Of a stretch of DNA of 26,215 bases, positions 25,213 through 26,215 are shown in pieces. The stretch covers positions 1 through 26,215 of the forward strand of contig JAYMSP010002113.1 in the NCBI GenBank assembly GCA_036897095.1, given 5' to 3'. This stretch comes from Plantago elongata. Lineage: Eukaryota > Streptophyta > Magnoliopsida > Lamiales > Plantaginaceae. The first letter of the stretch is position 1. Every line of letters starts with the position of its first letter. The notes under the pieces are model-generated. The model did not search any database, was not told the origin of the DNA, and saw only the letters and a list, made by a program, of their open reading frames with translations. The translations under genes and the position numbers were made by a program.

Positions 25213-26215
25213 TTGTAAGGCCCCGACCTAGTCCGGACGTCAAGGGTCATGCCGAACTTCCAGATACATGGATATATCAAAAGCAGTATCTCTTACGAAC
25301 CAAAATATTCCATATTATTCAATAATAAATACACACGTCCCAACAATGGCAGCGGAATATTGTGTCTACACTCTTGTCAGTTTATCTACCCGAACTCTCC
25401 TTGTGCTCTTGTCCTGGAAAAAAGGATTATTGAAACAGGAGAGGGTCAGTCATACGACTCAGTGAGGATAATCAAGCATGCATGAAATGTGAATATGAAC
25501 ATAATCGGTGCAGCAAACCACCACGTCACATTTAATCAATCACTTGTAAAACATGGAGAAAACCGGAAACAAACTCGAATGGTACTGCGGCAGGTGACAT
25601 CACCCAGCTTTAATAACATGATGCAAGGTACATACCAAGCTTCAATAACTAGTCTTGTCGAAAACGTCGACCAAGACAGTCTTGTCGAAACCGTCGACCA
25701 AGACACTGCTCTTGTCGAAAACGTCGACCAAGGCGGGATAAGGTAGCACCGCAGCCACTGGCTCACTTCTGTCGAAAATGTCGACCAGAAGGATAGCACC
25801 GCAGACCGCCCTGTTACTCTTGTCGAAACCGTCGACCAAGACACCGCTCTTGTCGAAAATATCGACCAAGGCGGGATAAGATAGCGCCGCAGCCCGCTGG
25901 CTCAATTCTGTCAAAAACGTCGACTAGAAGGATAGCGCCGCAGACTGCTCTGTTACTCTTGTCGAAACCGTCGACCAAGAGGGTTTCCCCATTTTTCAAA
26001 AACACAGGTGATGCGTGGTTGCTTTTCAAAATCGTTTTTCATGCAATGCATGTCGTGTGGAATAACAGAACATGATCAAGATGCAATTTTAGGTGCTAAC
26101 AGGAATGGCATGCTAACAAGTCAGAATCAAGACGCATGCAGGACAGGATCATTAAACAATATAGGCTAGTCCTCTAGAGGTGGCCCCTACGGACTCGAGT
26201 GGTGGCTCCCACCGT
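25213..26215. mobile_element. Second LTR-like or repeat segment, runs off the window
   Basis: TGTAAGGCCCCGACC opens the segment, similar in its first six bases to the boundary at 23867. If read on the minus strand it would instead be an LTR end (GGTCGGGGCCTTACA). The first 440 bp have no recognised gene; then the GTCGAC tandem repeat occupies 25652-25990, and the last 220 bp are unremarkable. GTCGAC pairs also occur before the boundary (25024 and 25112 regions), so both segments may belong to one element family. Confidence 0.35.
25652..25990. repeat. 138/139-bp tandem repeat made of GTCGAAA-CGTCGACCA units
   Basis: CTTGTCGAAACCGTCGACC begins at 25681, 25819 and 25958 (138 and 139 bp apart), each time in the same larger context (GGCGGGATAAG-TAGC-CCGCAGCC and AGAAGGATAGC-CCGCAGAC follow). 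Within each period the shorter unit, GTCGAAAACGTCGACCA or a one- to three-base variant, appears three times, and extra copies precede the first period, giving about eight in all. Each unit is an imperfect palindrome: CTTG-TCGA on the left, TCGA-CCAAG on the right. Long open minus-strand frames here (25536-26029) just reflect the repeat. Confidence 0.85.

Noticed and set aside
25536..26029. Three overlapping minus-strand frames with LVDGFDKSN/LVDVFD repeats as a repeat protein
   Set aside because: Open frames arise because the 138-bp period is a multiple of three (one period is 139) and the unit lacks stops; the phase changes between copies, and there is no start context or domain.

Overview
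The window is nuclear DNA of a higher plant, most likely a eudicot. The evidence is AT-rich intergenic sequence, a split gene with 14 exons and GT-AG introns, and decayed Ty1-copia, Helitron, hAT and SINE insertions. No prokaryotic signals (operons, ribosome binding sites, CRISPR) were seen.

Only one gene is convincingly intact: a 14-exon minus-strand gene, 14634 down to 7192, encoding a 587-residue class II lysyl-tRNA synthetase. It has an N-terminal extension typical of organelle targeting. All exons join in frame, so I treat it as a functional housekeeping gene inside a transposon-rich neighbourhood.

Layout. 1-590: low-complexity G-rich sequence. About 590-2060: a non-coding element holding an AACATT array with a spacing near 21 bp. 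About 2073-2510: a MITE-like block bounded by inverted repeats. About 2540-6000: a second non-coding element with inward-facing TATA boxes. Its interior is an array of GATCATG/AACATG words, again every 21 bp, overlain by a higher-order 102-bp tandem repeat, then a 41-42-bp tandem repeat and a (TA)n tract. 6000-7190: AGCTCG-rich patch and downstream flank of the synthetase gene. 7192-14634: lysyl-tRNA synthetase. 14803-15385: a roughly 580-bp non-autonomous hAT element in the upstream flank of the gene. 15.8-17.56 kb: decayed coding remnants, including the C-terminal end of a Helitron helicase with one frameshift and a partial local duplication. 17.6-19.3 kb: no gene recognised, apart from a short minisatellite. 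19358-19470: a small tRNA-derived SINE with a 14-bp target-site duplication. 19900-23868: a Ty1-copia retrotransposon with many stops and frameshifts, and no 3' end. 23867-26215: LTR-like sequence starting TGTAAG, with TATA boxes, then a second TGTAAG boundary at 25213 and a GTCGAC-rich tandem repeat running to about 25990.

The genes do not form a pathway: one host gene is surrounded by independent mobile-element remnants. The most unusual structure is the pair of helically phased (about 21-bp) arrays in 0.8-1.35 kb and 3.0-5.3 kb. They lie in two elements that seem to share right-end sequence, and I cannot assign them to a named transposon family.
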